A DNA stretch of 64,000 nt from Pontibacter cellulosilyticus (GTDB lineage Bacteria; Bacteroidota; Bacteroidia; Cytophagales; Hymenobacteraceae), in contig NZ_JACRVF010000003.1 of assembly GCF_014306105.1 (NCBI RefSeq), positions 124,001 to 188,000 on the forward strand, in the 5' to 3' direction. The position numbers and the translations under genes were made by a program. How positions within the stretch are numbered: the stretch's first letter is position 1; every line of letters starts with the position of its first letter. Under the pieces are notes generated by a model that made no database searches, was not told the DNA's origin, and saw only the letters and a list, made by a program, of their open reading frames with translations. Below, piece by piece: positions 34,313 to 43,503 of the stretch.

Positions 34313-36013
34313 CTACACATCTAAGCTTCGTTTCTCTCCAATTAACCCCTGCAGCACGAACCCAAATACAATCACGCACACACAGCCAATCACGTTAAAC
34401 CACAAGAAAGCAATTTCGGTGAAGTAGTAGCAGTATAGTACAACCGCCTCAGCAAGTATAGCCGCAAAGAACACGGCATTTCCCTTAATCCGCTTGAAAT
34501 AAAATGCTACCAGGAAGATACCAAGTATAGTACCGTAGAAGATAGAGCCGATAATATTTACTGCCTGGATCAAGTTATCCAGCAAAGACGCATATGTAGC
34601 GAAAAGTATGGCTATCAAGCCCCAAGCTACGGTAAATAGCTTTGACGCATTAAGATAATGTGTAGCGTCCCCATCCTGCTTTACAGAGCGTTTGTAGATA
34701 TCGACGACAGTGGTTGAGGCAAGTGCGTTTAACTCGGAGGCTGTTGACGACATAGCCGCAGAGAAAATTACTGCTAGCAGCAAACCGATCAGACCAGTAG
34801 GCAGGTATTTCATCACAAAAGAGATAAAGACGTAGTCGGTGTCTTTCGTCTCCGCGTCAGGGGCGGCTTTTTTGATCAGGCCTTTCACCTCTTCGCGCAC
34901 CTCTTTACCGGCAGCTGTTAATGCTGATACCTTTGCCTGTGCCGTTGTGACAGCGGCATCGTCCTCAGCTTTTAACGCAGTAACCATACTTTGCACGGCC
35001 TGCTGCTTCTGCTCGAAAAGGGCTGTATGCTTATCCTCCAGCTGCTGCAATTCTGCCTCGTAAGCGGTTCCATATACTTTGCTTTTGGCTGCTTCATTGA
35101 AAAACACCGGCGGCTGGTTAAACTGGTAGAACACAAACACCATTACCCCGATAAACAGGATCAGAAACTGCATTGGTATCTTGAGCAGGCCATTAAATAA
35201 TAAGCCCAGTCGGCTCTCTCCTATCGATTTTCCACCTAAATAACGCGCCACCTGACTTTGGTCAGTGCCAAAGTATGAGAGTGCCAGGAATAGGCCACCT
35301 GTCATCCCGGACCAGAAGTTGTAGCGGTCATCCCAATCAAAAGAGAAATCTACCACGTTCATCTTGCCCAATTTACCGGCAACCTCCACCGCATCACCAA
35401 AACTAACATTAGCCGGCAGGTAACTCACCACCATAATACCGGCAATAATCATCCCGCCCATCATCACTGCCATTTGCTGCTTCTGCGTTACACTTACCGC
35501 CTTGGTGCCCCCAGACATCGTGTAAAAGATTACCAGTACGCCAATAACAAGGTTAGTAATTGTAAGGCTCCAGCCTAACATAGTTGAAAGTATAATGGCA
35601 GGAGCATAAATGGTAATGCCAGCTGCCAGTCCACGCTGAATCAGGAAGAGCAAAGCTGCCAGTGAACGGGTCTTCAAGTCAAAGCGGCTCTCCAGGAATT
35701 CGTAGGCTGTAAATACATTAAGCCTGTAGAAAATAGGAATGACTGTGATAGAGATGATAACCATCGCAATGGGCAGTCCGAAGTAAAACTGCACAAAGCG
35801 CATCCCGTCTTCATATGCTTGCCCCGGCGTAGAAAGGAAGGTGATAGCACTGGCTTGTGTAGCCATGATGGACAACCCTATAGTCCACCATTTCATGCTA
35901 TTGTCGCCTTTCAGGTAGCCTTCTATGTCTTTGCTGCCGCGTGTTTTCCAGACTCCGTAGATCACGATAAAGCCCAGTGTGCCCAGCAGCACGATCCAGT
36001 CTAGTGGCTTCAT
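34313..36013 (-). CDS. Sodium:solute symporter with an internal coiled-coil insert
   Basis: A 566-residue SSS transporter (about 14 helices). SSS motifs include GLSIMATQASAITFLSTPGQAYEDG at the Na+ site, YTMSGGTKAVSVTQKQQ, FGTDQSQVARYLGGKSIGESR and IFSAAMSSTASELNALASTTVVD. Between membrane segments, around residues 305-395, lies an unusual hydrophilic, Ala/Glu/Lys/Gln-rich stretch predicted helical and coiled-coil. Its start codon overlaps the stop of an upstream 48-residue membrane protein by ATGA, so they are translationally coupled. Substrate unknown. Confidence 0.9.
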   Translation of the reverse strand: MKPLDWIVLLGTLGFIVIYGVWKTRGSKDIEGYLKGDNSMKWWTIGLSIMATQASAITFLSTPGQAYEDGMRFVQFYFGLPIAMVIISITVIPIFYRLNVFTAYEFLESRFDLKTRSLAALLFLIQRGLAAGITIYAPAIILSTMLGWSLTITNLVIGVLVIFYTMSGGTKAVSVTQKQQMAVMMGGMIIAGIMVVSYLPANVSFGDAVEVAGKLGKMNVVDFSFDWDDRYNFWSGMTGGLFLALSYFGTDQSQVARYLGGKSIGESRLGLLFNGLLKIPMQFLILFIGVMVFVFYQFNQPPVFFNEAAKSKVYGTAYEAELQQLEDKHTALFEQKQQAVQSMVTALKAEDDAAVTTAQAKVSALTAAGKEVREEVKGLIKKAAPDAETKDTDYVFISFVMKYLPTGLIGLLLAVIFSAAMSSTASELNALASTTVVDIYKRSVKQDGDATHYLNASKLFTVAWGLIAILFATYASLLDNLIQAVNIIGSIFYGTILGIFLVAFYFKRIKGNAVFFAAILAEAVVLYCYYFTEIAFLWFNVIGCVCVIVFGFVLQGLIGEKRSLDV

Positions 36014-36156
36014 TCGTAAATTTTAGTAAGGGTGTAAAACAGGATGATCAGGAACGCAAGGTTACCCAGCACGAGCCAATACATGCCAGCCCAGCTTTTA
36101 AAAAACGGGGGCTTCGAAATGGGTGCTTCTTCGTCGACAGGGTGAGTGTCTTTCAT
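36010..36156 (-). CDS. 48-residue membrane peptide coupled to the SSS symporter
   Basis: A small gene on the minus strand, ATG at 36156, stop TGA overlapping the symporter ATG (ATGA, 36010-36013). The peptide has an acidic, Pro-rich N terminus (MKDTHPVDEEAPISKPP), then FFKSWAGMYWL and one membrane helix (VLGNLAFLIILFYTL), and a short Lys/Glu tail. Its length and coupling suggest a small auxiliary subunit of the transporter, as reported for some other small transporter partners, but that is inference. No homologue is recognised. Confidence 0.8.
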   Translation of the reverse strand: MKDTHPVDEEAPISKPPFFKSWAGMYWLVLGNLAFLIILFYTLTKIYE

Positions 36157-36188
36157 AGTTGTTGTGTTTTTGACAAATGTTTAGTTGA

Positions 36189-36231
36189 CAAAATACAAAG
36201 GACGCTCTAGCAGCATGTCCTTTGTATTTTG
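36189..36231 (-). terminator. Terminator after the PIG-L gene
   Basis: Perfect 15-base stem CAAAATACAAAGGAC / GTCCTTTGTATTTTG with a 13-base loop. Serves the PIG-L gene on the minus strand. Confidence 0.85.
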
Positions 36232-36255
36232 CGCAATACTGTATTGTCTAAAAAA

Positions 36256-38799
36256 TTAATTAACGGAATTCTGTGCTTTGCCTCCGGCTGCCTGCTCTCC
36301 TTTTCCCAAAGAAATCATGTTAGCAAACAGGCGGTAAGCACCGGGCACACCAGCCGGTAACTCTCTAAACCAGGAGTAGCCAGTGTAAATATAGTGTCCT
36401 TTGCCATACTTGGCCACCAGCAAACCACCGTTACGCGCAGGCTCGCCCGGATCGTTAGACGAAAGTATAGCCGTATACTCTTCGCTCCACTCGTTCGGGA
36501 AGTATAAACCACGCTCCTGCACCCAACCCTCAAAGTCTTTTTTAGTGATCTTGTTAGGAGTGTTCAGTACCGGGTGGTTTGGCTCTAGGAAACGGACTTC
36601 GGCATCTTCTACGGTTACTCTGTCGCGGGAAAGCTTGAGCGGATAAGGACCTACGTTCTGTAGTACCAGGCTATGGTTGGTATTGTACTGCACAATCAGG
36701 TTACCGCCATTCTTCACATACTCCATCAAAGTTGGCTGGTGGTGCTTCAGGCGATCTACGGTGTTGTAGGCACGCACGCCAAGTATAATGGCATCGAACT
36801 GCTGCAGGTAGTCCAGGCGCATATTTTCGTCTTTCAGCAGAGTTACGTCATACCCGATCTGCTGTAAACTGATCGGCACATCGTCGCCTGCTCCCATCAG
36901 GTAGGCTACTTTCTGTCCTTTCTTCTTCAGATCGAGTTTCACAATTTTAGCGCTTGCCTCTGGAAAAGTAACCTGTGCAGGTATGTGGCTATAGTTGATC
37001 TCGTTCAGTCCGTGCGTGTAGTTTTTGCCATCCACAGTGGCAACAGCTTTTAAAGCTGCTTCCTGCTGACTTTGCGGCGCGTGCACCGTAAACACAACGT
37101 TTTGCTCAGCTCCTTTTGCTTTCAGGTTAAAAGGCACAGAAGCAGGCTCTACTTTCCAGCCTTTCGGTACATCAAGCTTTAAAGTACCGTTCACATCTGT
37201 TTTACCAGACTTTACACGCACCTGCACCTGCTTTGGCGCACCGTTGGCAAACATGTATACTTTCTCAGCTACGTTCACAAACACAGGGGGCGTAACTACA
37301 AATGGGCGGTATACTTCGCCCTCTACTGGGTCAGTGCGCTTATAAACCACCGGCACTGTTACTTGAATCGGATCTCCGGCAACTGTCAAGTTAAAAGCTA
37401 CCTGGGCAGCTGGTGCATTTTCAGGCATTCCTACTAACTGCTGTTCGGCAACGGCAAACATACCTAGCGAACCCGGCTTGCGTAGCCAATAGGGCTGCGA
37501 TGCCTCTGTAGCGGCAGGTAACATAACTACTTTACCAAACTTTACAGGATCGTTGTTTTGAAGCTGCTTGTTTAGTGTAGTGTCTTTGGAGGCAAAAGTA
37601 TAAGCTACACTTTTCAGAGACACAGGCACAGAAGATCTGTTTATCACCTCCACCTGTACCTGTACCGGCTCACCGGGGGCAGCAGAATAATCGGCAGCGG
37701 TAGCCTCTAAGTATAAACCTAAAGCATGTTGCATTACATCCTGAAGTTCCTCCAGCTTTACTCTTTTCCAGTAGCTGTCCGGTAGTTTGGCAAGCTCTTT
37801 TTTGGCTTCGATAAGTATAGGCACCACGGCAGCTGGTTCTGCTGGCTTGTAGCTCTCAATTGCTTTCTGGATGATCTTCTCTACTTTTTCACCACCCTTC
37901 ACGCGTGCCCATGTAGTATTTATACCTTCAAATAATTCTTTACTGGCTTTTTCGCCTTTGGTGTGCTGCAAGTACTCCAATGAAGTGCCTCTGCTGCCTG
38001 ATGCACCGAAGCCTTGGCTTTTGTGCATGCTGCGGCTCTCGGCGGCCACCTCACCGTAAGATTTTCCAAGCAATGAATTATAACCACCCACATCCACTTT
38101 CAGCAGCTGGTCTACATACTTTTCAAACTCTGCCTGGCTCCCAAAAGACCAAACGCCGGTATTCCATAGCAAGCGCTTTGGCTGCCATACTTCCACATAC
38201 TTTAACTGCTCCGGAAACCGCTTTGGATTGCCTGCTGCCTCAAAAGCCTCTTCTGCAAGTACAGCCGATGCTGCGTGCTGTCCATGTCCGGCACGCTCAT
38301 CAGGCGGAAAGCGTGTGATCATCACATCTGGTCTGAATTTACGGATAACCCACACCATGTCGGCCAGCACCAGCTCTTTGTCCCAGATGTTAAAGGTCTC
38401 TTTGGCGTCTTTAGAGTAACCAAAGTCGTTGGCGCGGGTAAAGAACTGGCGGCCACCGTCGGTGCGGCGGGCCTGTAACAACTCCTGTGTGCGGATGATA
38501 CCCAGGTTCTCGCTGATCTCCGGTCCTATCAGGTTTTGCCCTCCATCGCCACGTGTGGCCGAGAGGTAGCCAGTGTTATATAGCTTCTCATTAGCCATAT
38601 GAGCAATCAGGCGGGTGTTCTCATCATCCGGATGCGCGGCCACATACAGCACTGAACCTAATACGTTCAGTTTCTTGATGTCCTGCAGTATTTTAGCGGC
38701 CGATGGTTTAACTGGCGCTTGTGCCTGCAGCGGCTGCAGGTAGGTTAACAAGCTTAACGCAACAAATATGCGACCCAAGCCTGTGATAATGTTTCTCAT
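36256..38799 (-). CDS. Secreted PIG-L family deacetylase with C-terminal GATase-like domain
   Basis: An 847-residue secreted protein (signal peptide 1-27; start at 38799 preferred because an upstream ATG adds 30 odd residues). The PIG-L domain (~40-280) has the metal motif AAHPDDE, with His56, Asp58, Asp59 and Glu60, and later GHGQH. The middle (~330-610) is beta-sandwich-like (NRSSVPVSLKSVAYTF...). The C terminus (~640-840) resembles a ThuA/DUF4350-like glutamine-amidotransferase fold (QFDAIILGVRAYNT...NGGNLIVQYNTNH). PIG-L enzymes remove acetyl groups from N-acetylglucosamine-containing molecules; here probably in the periplasm. Substrate unknown. Confidence 0.9.
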   Translation of the reverse strand: MRNIITGLGRIFVALSLLTYLQPLQAQAPVKPSAAKILQDIKKLNVLGSVLYVAAHPDDENTRLIAHMANEKLYNTGYLSATRGDGGQNLIGPEISENLGIIRTQELLQARRTDGGRQFFTRANDFGYSKDAKETFNIWDKELVLADMVWVIRKFRPDVMITRFPPDERAGHGQHAASAVLAEEAFEAAGNPKRFPEQLKYVEVWQPKRLLWNTGVWSFGSQAEFEKYVDQLLKVDVGGYNSLLGKSYGEVAAESRSMHKSQGFGASGSRGTSLEYLQHTKGEKASKELFEGINTTWARVKGGEKVEKIIQKAIESYKPAEPAAVVPILIEAKKELAKLPDSYWKRVKLEELQDVMQHALGLYLEATAADYSAAPGEPVQVQVEVINRSSVPVSLKSVAYTFASKDTTLNKQLQNNDPVKFGKVVMLPAATEASQPYWLRKPGSLGMFAVAEQQLVGMPENAPAAQVAFNLTVAGDPIQVTVPVVYKRTDPVEGEVYRPFVVTPPVFVNVAEKVYMFANGAPKQVQVRVKSGKTDVNGTLKLDVPKGWKVEPASVPFNLKAKGAEQNVVFTVHAPQSQQEAALKAVATVDGKNYTHGLNEINYSHIPAQVTFPEASAKIVKLDLKKKGQKVAYLMGAGDDVPISLQQIGYDVTLLKDENMRLDYLQQFDAIILGVRAYNTVDRLKHHQPTLMEYVKNGGNLIVQYNTNHSLVLQNVGPYPLKLSRDRVTVEDAEVRFLEPNHPVLNTPNKITKKDFEGWVQERGLYFPNEWSEEYTAILSSNDPGEPARNGGLLVAKYGKGHYIYTGYSWFRELPAGVPGAYRLFANMISLGKGEQAAGGKAQNSVN

Positions 38800-39248
38800 A
38801 GTGTTGTAATTTCTTTGAAAACGAGCAAGATAAAGTGTACTATGTAAAGCTATAAAAATTAATAGAGCAAATAAATTTCTTTCTGACACCTTCAGACATA
38901 AAGTATGTTATGGCTGATAGACAGCACATCAGTACTTGGACGCAACAATAAATCTATTTATTTGAATAGTTCGTATAAGCTATACTTAGTTAAAGTAACG
39001 GTGATATATCATTAGATGGTGTAGATTGTAGTAGCGATTTTATAGTATAATAAATCCATGAATATATTAGGATTAATATCTATATGTATTTATGTTTGTA
39101 GTACTGCAAACAGTACATAACGTACTGGTAAAGCAGATTATTATCGTATAAACATATTGGTTTAATAACAGTTGTGTTCACACGTTCTGAATGAGCCAAT
39201 AAATATTGCCTCCTAAATTTCCGTAGACACTATTTAAGCTAATGTGGT
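38800..39248. other. 449-base AT-rich intergenic region
   Basis: Divergent gap between the PIG-L gene and the unknown membrane protein. AT-rich, with a TATACTT copy at 38981. I see no reading frame worth calling and no full promoter; TAAATTTC at 39214 is a one-mismatch -7 box for the rightward gene. Confidence 0.5.
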
Positions 39249-39944
39249 ATGCCTAACCCTCAAGAAAGCAAGATAGAAGACTTCGCATTCGATTACCTTC
39301 AAGGGTACTACACTTCTCAGCAGGGTGCTAAGAATGTACTCATTAGCCGATCGGAAAAAAATAAACAAGGTATAGAGGTAGAAGGCATGTTTACTTTTAA
39401 GCATCCTGACAACACTATTTTCCTGGCAACTGTCACTTTCAAAAATTCTCAGAAACTGACAGACCTTTTAACAGCTTACAAAAAGCAAGGATTAAATAAA
39501 CTGCGGTTCTTAACACCAGTCTTACTTTTAATGCTCGGCGTTTACGCTAGTGTACAGTTTAAAGGAGGCATTGTAGGCTTAGCAGTGACATGTGTAGCAG
39601 CTGTGGCAGGTTTTATTCTTCACACTTATCTTTTAAAATATTACCTTAAGCGACGAGTTAACAACCTGCTGGATGTACTGAAAATGCACCAGTCAAATGA
39701 ACAATGGCTAGGCCTCTCCATCAGCAGTCTTGTTTTCAGAAACAATAACCTGGCGTCTTACTTTTTAAAATTATGCCAGCGACGTGGTATTGGTGTGATT
39801 ACAGTTGGTAAAAGAGCCAAAGTGGTACTAATGCAGGAGCCGCGCACCAATGTAAGCCGAAAAGGAGACTTCCTTTCCCACTACGTTTCTGAGCACAGCA
39901 TTCGCAAAGCCATCCAAGACAATACGATTCTGCGTGTAGCTTAA
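39249..39944 (+). CDS. Membrane protein of unknown function
   Basis: A 231-residue protein I do not recognise. Residues 1-85 are soluble (DFAFDYLQGYYTSQQGAKNVLISRSE, EGMFTFKHPDNTIFLATVTFKN). Two adjacent membrane helices follow (~88-105 and ~108-128). The C-terminal part has SLVFRNNNLASYFLKLCQRRGIGVITVGKRAKVVLMQEP. The soluble halves, one with an acidic strand and the other with 'GIGVITV', vaguely recall a PD-(D/E)xK nuclease split by a membrane hairpin, but I cannot line up the catalytic residues. Single-gene unit ending in a strong terminator. Confidence 0.6.
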   Translation: MPNPQESKIEDFAFDYLQGYYTSQQGAKNVLISRSEKNKQGIEVEGMFTFKHPDNTIFLATVTFKNSQKLTDLLTAYKKQGLNKLRFLTPVLLLMLGVYASVQFKGGIVGLAVTCVAAVAGFILHTYLLKYYLKRRVNNLLDVLKMHQSNEQWLGLSISSLVFRNNNLASYFLKLCQRRGIGVITVGKRAKVVLMQEPRTNVSRKGDFLSHYVSEHSIRKAIQDNTILRVA

Positions 39945-39954
39945 CCGATATTTA

Positions 39955-40006
39955 AAAAAGAAGAGCCCATGCTGCCACTACTGTGCAACATGGGCTCTTC
40001 TTTTTA
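39955..40006 (+). terminator. Terminator after the unknown membrane protein gene
   Basis: Perfect stem AAAGAAGAGCCCATG / CATGGGCTCTTCTTT with a 17-base loop and T5. Confidence 0.9.
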
Positions 40007-40035
40007 GTACAAGTTATAAAACAGACTTATAAAAA

Positions 40036-40119
40036 ATGACGCTTATAATCATCATTATACTTGTTATCGTCTTGATTATTGGTGCTATCTGGTTATACTC
40101 TAAAACACCAAAGCACTAA
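40036..40119 (+). CDS. Candidate 27-residue single-span membrane peptide
   Basis: ATG at 40036, stop TAA at 40117-40119. The translation is almost entirely one membrane helix (MTLIIIIILVIVLIIGAIW) with a short basic tail (LYSKTPKH). It lies immediately before the DUF2461 gene, whose ATG follows 11 bases after this stop. Too short for routine gene finding. It could also be a leader region, and a TATACTT copy (40056) forms part of the coding sequence. Supported by frame, composition and position only. Confidence 0.45.
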   Translation: MTLIIIIILVIVLIIGAIWLYSKTPKH

Positions 40120-40130
40120 GAGCACCAGCT

Positions 40131-40796
40131 ATGGATATACGCCTGATTCTTGATTTCCTGCGCGAACTGCAGCAAAACAACAGCAAAGAATGGATGGACA
40201 GAAACAGGGAGCAATATACCAAAGCTAAAGATGAGTTTTATAAAGTAGTAGCGTACTTGCTGGAAGAGTTGCGCCTGTTTGACAAAGACCTGTACCGTGT
40301 TACTCCGAAGGAATGCATCTTCAGAATAAATAAAAATGATTTTTCCAAAAAGGGAGAGCCTCCGTATAAAGACCATTTTGCTGCAGGCATTTCTCCTGGT
40401 GGCCGTCATTCGCCTTTTGCCAATTATGTGCTGGTGCTATCGCCTGGTAACAGCAGAGCCGGAGGCGGCATGAGACAGCCACAGCCAAAACAACTAGAGC
40501 TGATACGCGAGGAGATTGACTACTGCCCGGGAGAACTGGAAAGCATACTGAACGCTCCAGATTTTAAAGAAAGCTTTGGCAACTTAAGAGGCGTGCAACG
40601 TAAAATGGCACCAAAAGGCTATAGTAAAGATCATCCGGCTATAGATTTGATCAAGTGTAACGGTTACCAGGTGCTGCACTACTTTACAGACGAAGAAGCA
40701 TGTGCCCCTGATTTTACGGAGAGGCTGTTGGCGCTCTATAGACAAGTAAAACCATTACACGACTTTCTAAACCGACCTTTAAACGAACAAACGTGA
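40131..40796 (+). CDS. DUF2461 family protein
   Basis: A 221-residue cytoplasmic protein with the DUF2461 pattern: FLRELQQNNSKEWMDRNREQYTKAKDEF at the N terminus, ECIFRINKNDFSKKGEPPYKDHFAAGISPGGRHSPFANYVLVLSPG in the middle, and AIDLIKCNGYQVLHYFTDEEACAP near the C terminus. Common in Bacteroidota; function unknown. The lipoprotein gene starts inside its stop codon (GTGA), so the two are coupled. Confidence 0.88.
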   Translation: MDIRLILDFLRELQQNNSKEWMDRNREQYTKAKDEFYKVVAYLLEELRLFDKDLYRVTPKECIFRINKNDFSKKGEPPYKDHFAAGISPGGRHSPFANYVLVLSPGNSRAGGGMRQPQPKQLELIREEIDYCPGELESILNAPDFKESFGNLRGVQRKMAPKGYSKDHPAIDLIKCNGYQVLHYFTDEEACAPDFTERLLALYRQVKPLHDFLNRPLNEQT

Positions 40797-41173
40797 AACA
40801 ATCTGTACAAATTATTTTCTCTGCGCTACTTATACTTGTATTAGCCAGCTGCCGTGGCGGTGAGCCCAAGCGCATGCCAGACACCTTACCAGATGTGCAT
40901 GGCTACATATCAAGTATAAAAAAGACCAACGGAAAGTCTGACGGATCGAAAGCGATAGTGCTGGTAAAGGCGCTTGATGGAATTAAAACAACCTATACAG
41001 AAGCCAACATTAGCATTGATAAAAACACACTTATAGAAACACAGAATGGTGAAGAACTAAAGGTGGAGCAATTACGGGAAGGGCAAGAAGTAGAAGCTTG
41101 GTTTGAAGGGGAAGTAATGGAGTCAATGCCGGTGCAGGGATATATCAAAGCACTTCGGGTAACAACAAATTAA
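40793..41173 (+). CDS. Small lipoprotein, DUF3221-like
   Basis: A 126-residue lipoprotein with lipobox LASC at residues 17-20. The start GTG overlaps the previous stop (GTGA, 40793-40796). The mature part, HGYISSIKKT.....AIVLVKALDGIKTTYTEANISIDKNTLI..QNGEELKVEQLREGQEVEAWFEGEVMESMPVQGYIKALRV, resembles DUF3221 (YobA-like) beta domains. Function unknown; faces the periplasm or cell surface. Confidence 0.75.
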   Translation: MKQSVQIIFSALLILVLASCRGGEPKRMPDTLPDVHGYISSIKKTNGKSDGSKAIVLVKALDGIKTTYTEANISIDKNTLIETQNGEELKVEQLREGQEVEAWFEGEVMESMPVQGYIKALRVTTN

Positions 41174-41374
41174 TGCCGCAGTAAATCACAACCCAACAGC
41201 CAAAGCGATTCCAGCTTACGAATTAGCCACATCACTCCCTCCAGTTGGGCTACTGGCAATCTTCTATATTACTACAAATTGGCGCAATGCAGGTTTACAT
41301 TCCTGCGTTTTAACCGTATAAGTATGGAAATCAATCGGTAGCCTCCCTGTTTACCGCATACTTATTGTTGATTT

Positions 41375-41854
41375 ATGAGTACTTACTTTTGTGAATATAG
41401 TGATCTGGTAGCTGTTTGGCCGCATCCTGTTCTGCTAAAGCACGAACAGGGCGATGTATTTCTTATGTTTACCTATAAAAAGAAATATATCGAAGCCAAA
41501 TGGTTCGGGCATATCACAGCCGATGATGTAGTAACAGCGGCAAAAGTTTACCTGGAACTGATCAGGAAGAAACCTCACACGAAATTACTGAACGACAAAT
41601 CACTGGCAAGTGGTGACTGGCAGGATGCAAACGATTGGTTGGAGTATGAGTGGCTGCCCCAGGCAATGGAAGCTGGCTTAAAGTGTTTTGCCCATGTGTA
41701 CTCTTACAACATGTTTAGTAAACTCTCAGCAAGAGATCTATACCTTCGCATTATACCTGATCTGCAGATGGAGAATTTTTTGAGCCGTCGCAACGCCAAA
41801 GCCTGGCTAGAGGCTTGCAGCGAACAAAAAAACACCACAGAGCCTACATCTTAA
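41375..41854 (+). CDS. STAS/SpoIIAA-like protein (paralogue 2)
   Basis: A 159-residue protein homologous to the gene at 28.6 kb. Shared core: KWFGHITADDVVTAAKVY...LLNDKSLASGDWQDANDWLEYEWLPQAMEAGLKCFAHVYS. The N terminus adds ~30 unrelated residues (MSTYFCEYSDLVAVWPHPVLLKHEQG). No catalytic residues seen; probably a protein-binding domain. No nearby regulator on the same operon; single-gene unit. Confidence 0.7.
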   Translation: MSTYFCEYSDLVAVWPHPVLLKHEQGDVFLMFTYKKKYIEAKWFGHITADDVVTAAKVYLELIRKKPHTKLLNDKSLASGDWQDANDWLEYEWLPQAMEAGLKCFAHVYSYNMFSKLSARDLYLRIIPDLQMENFLSRRNAKAWLEACSEQKNTTEPTS

Positions 41855-41934
41855 ATTGGGTAAATTACTGCTTGTATCAGCTAAACACTCACTAAAAGCT
41901 TGCGTCTTTCTCTTAAAATGGCTCAAAAATGACT

Positions 41935-41942
41935 TATTTTTG
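41935..41942 (+). promoter_or_regulatory. -7 box before the APC permease
   Basis: TATTTTTG matches TAnnTTTG, 17 bases before the start codon. No spaced TTTG. Confidence 0.35.
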
Positions 41943-41959
41943 CTGCTCATCTTATACTT

Positions 41960-43444
41960 ATGCAAAAAACAGATACTGCAACAGAACCTGAAGTACAGAA
42001 TACTGACACTGGTTTTAAGCGCGAGATAAAGCTCTTTGATGCCATCATGATTGTAACAGGCGGCATGATTGGCTCAGGTATCTTTATCGTGACCGCTGAT
42101 ATTGCCCGCACCATGGTGTCGCCGGGGTATATGCTGCTGGTTTGGGTAATATCCGGGTTCCTGACTATTGTGGGTGCCATCAGCTATGGAGAACTATCTT
42201 CCATGTTTCCGAAGGTGGGCGGGCAATATGTATATTTAAAAGAAGCCTATAACAAAATGGTGGCCTTCCTGTATGGCTGGACACTGTTTCTGGTAATACA
42301 AACTGGCGTGATAGCAGCCGTAGCCGTAGCCTTTGCTCGTTTTACAGGGGTTATCTTTCCGTGGTTCAGCGAAAGTAACGTGCTATTAAGTGTTGCTGGT
42401 TTTGATTTTACTTCAGTTCAACTGCTAGCTATACTTAGTATCGTATACCTTACCTACATCAACTCTAGGGGTGTCAAAAGTGGAAAATTAATCCAGAACA
42501 TCTTTGGCAGCACGAAACTGGTGGCGCTATTCGGTCTTATACTTTTTGGCTTCCTGTTGGGCATAAACGAAACCGCTATCCAGGCTAACTTCACCAACTT
42601 CTGGGGCACTACACAATCAACGTCCGGCACCGAACTGATTCCTCCGGCCGGCTGGGCCCTGATCTCAGCAGCTGGTATAGCCATGGTGGGTGCACTTTTC
42701 TCTGCCGACTCTTGGAATAACATCGGCTTCTCCGGAGATGAGATCGTGAACCCAAAACGTACCATTGTACTAAGTATGGTTATTGGCTCTGCGTTGGTTA
42801 CAGGCATTTACTTGCTTATAAACTTGGTGTACCTGCTGGTGCTGCCTATGAACGGCGACCCAAACGGCACAGATGTAATGGCTCTTGGTATTACCTACGC
42901 CGACAATGATCGTGTGGCAACAGCTGTGGCAGAGGTGATAGGCGGTTATAAGGCAACTATAGCTATTGCCATACTTATCATGATCTCAACGTTTGGCTGT
43001 AACAACGGCGCTATACTTTCGGGTGCGCGTGTATACTATGCCATTGCCAAAGACGGACTATTTTTTGAGAAACTGGGCCACCTGAACAAGAACGGCGTGC
43101 CTGCCGCTGCGCTTTGGCTGCAGTGCATCTGGGCATGCCTGCTCTGCCTTTCCGGCACCTACGGCAACCTGCTGGACTATGTAATTTTTGCTGTAATGCT
43201 CTTTTACATATTAACCATTATAGGCGTGTTTGTACTGAGAGTGCGCAGGCCAGAGTTACCCCGCCCTTACAAAGCATTCGGCTATCCTATACTTCCGGCC
43301 ATGTACGTTATCTTGGCTTCAGCAATCTGCGTTATCCTGCTTATTTACAAGCCTAATTATACCTGGCCAGGCTTTATTATTGTGGGTTTGGGCATACCTG
43401 TATACTATTTCTTCGGCAGCAATTTTAAGCGGCACGCAAAGTAG
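41960..43444 (+). CDS. APC family amino acid permease
   Basis: A 494-residue permease with 12 helices. The helix 1 motif GGMIGSGIF is intact, followed by SYGELSSMFPKVGGQYVYLKEAYN, FSADSWNNIGFSGDEIVNPKR (helix 6 region), FGCNNGAILSGARVYYAIAKDGLFF and RPELPRPYKAFGYP near the C terminus. This is the LAT-like subgroup of APC transporters and imports or exchanges amino acids across the inner membrane. Substrate unknown. Confidence 0.92.
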   Translation: MQKTDTATEPEVQNTDTGFKREIKLFDAIMIVTGGMIGSGIFIVTADIARTMVSPGYMLLVWVISGFLTIVGAISYGELSSMFPKVGGQYVYLKEAYNKMVAFLYGWTLFLVIQTGVIAAVAVAFARFTGVIFPWFSESNVLLSVAGFDFTSVQLLAILSIVYLTYINSRGVKSGKLIQNIFGSTKLVALFGLILFGFLLGINETAIQANFTNFWGTTQSTSGTELIPPAGWALISAAGIAMVGALFSADSWNNIGFSGDEIVNPKRTIVLSMVIGSALVTGIYLLINLVYLLVLPMNGDPNGTDVMALGITYADNDRVATAVAEVIGGYKATIAIAILIMISTFGCNNGAILSGARVYYAIAKDGLFFEKLGHLNKNGVPAAALWLQCIWACLLCLSGTYGNLLDYVIFAVMLFYILTIIGVFVLRVRRPELPRPYKAFGYPILPAMYVILASAICVILLIYKPNYTWPGFIIVGLGIPVYYFFGSNFKRHAK

Positions 43445-43470
43445 CGACATAATCAATAAGCGAAAACATA

Positions 43471-43503
43471 AAAAAGCCTGCAGCACCAGTTGCAGGCTTT
43501 TTT
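43471..43503 (+). terminator. Terminator after the APC permease
   Basis: Perfect 12-base stem AAAAAGCCTGCA / TGCAGGCTTTTT, 8-base loop, T run. Confidence 0.9.

Noticed and set aside
38800..39248. AT-rich gap as a mobile-element or phage remnant
   Set aside because: No inverted repeats, integrase or transposase remnants and no direct repeats are visible.
39249..39944. Restriction-endonuclease-like assignment for the membrane protein
   Set aside because: The acidic and 'GIGVITV' stretches hint at the fold, but catalytic D, E and K cannot be lined up.
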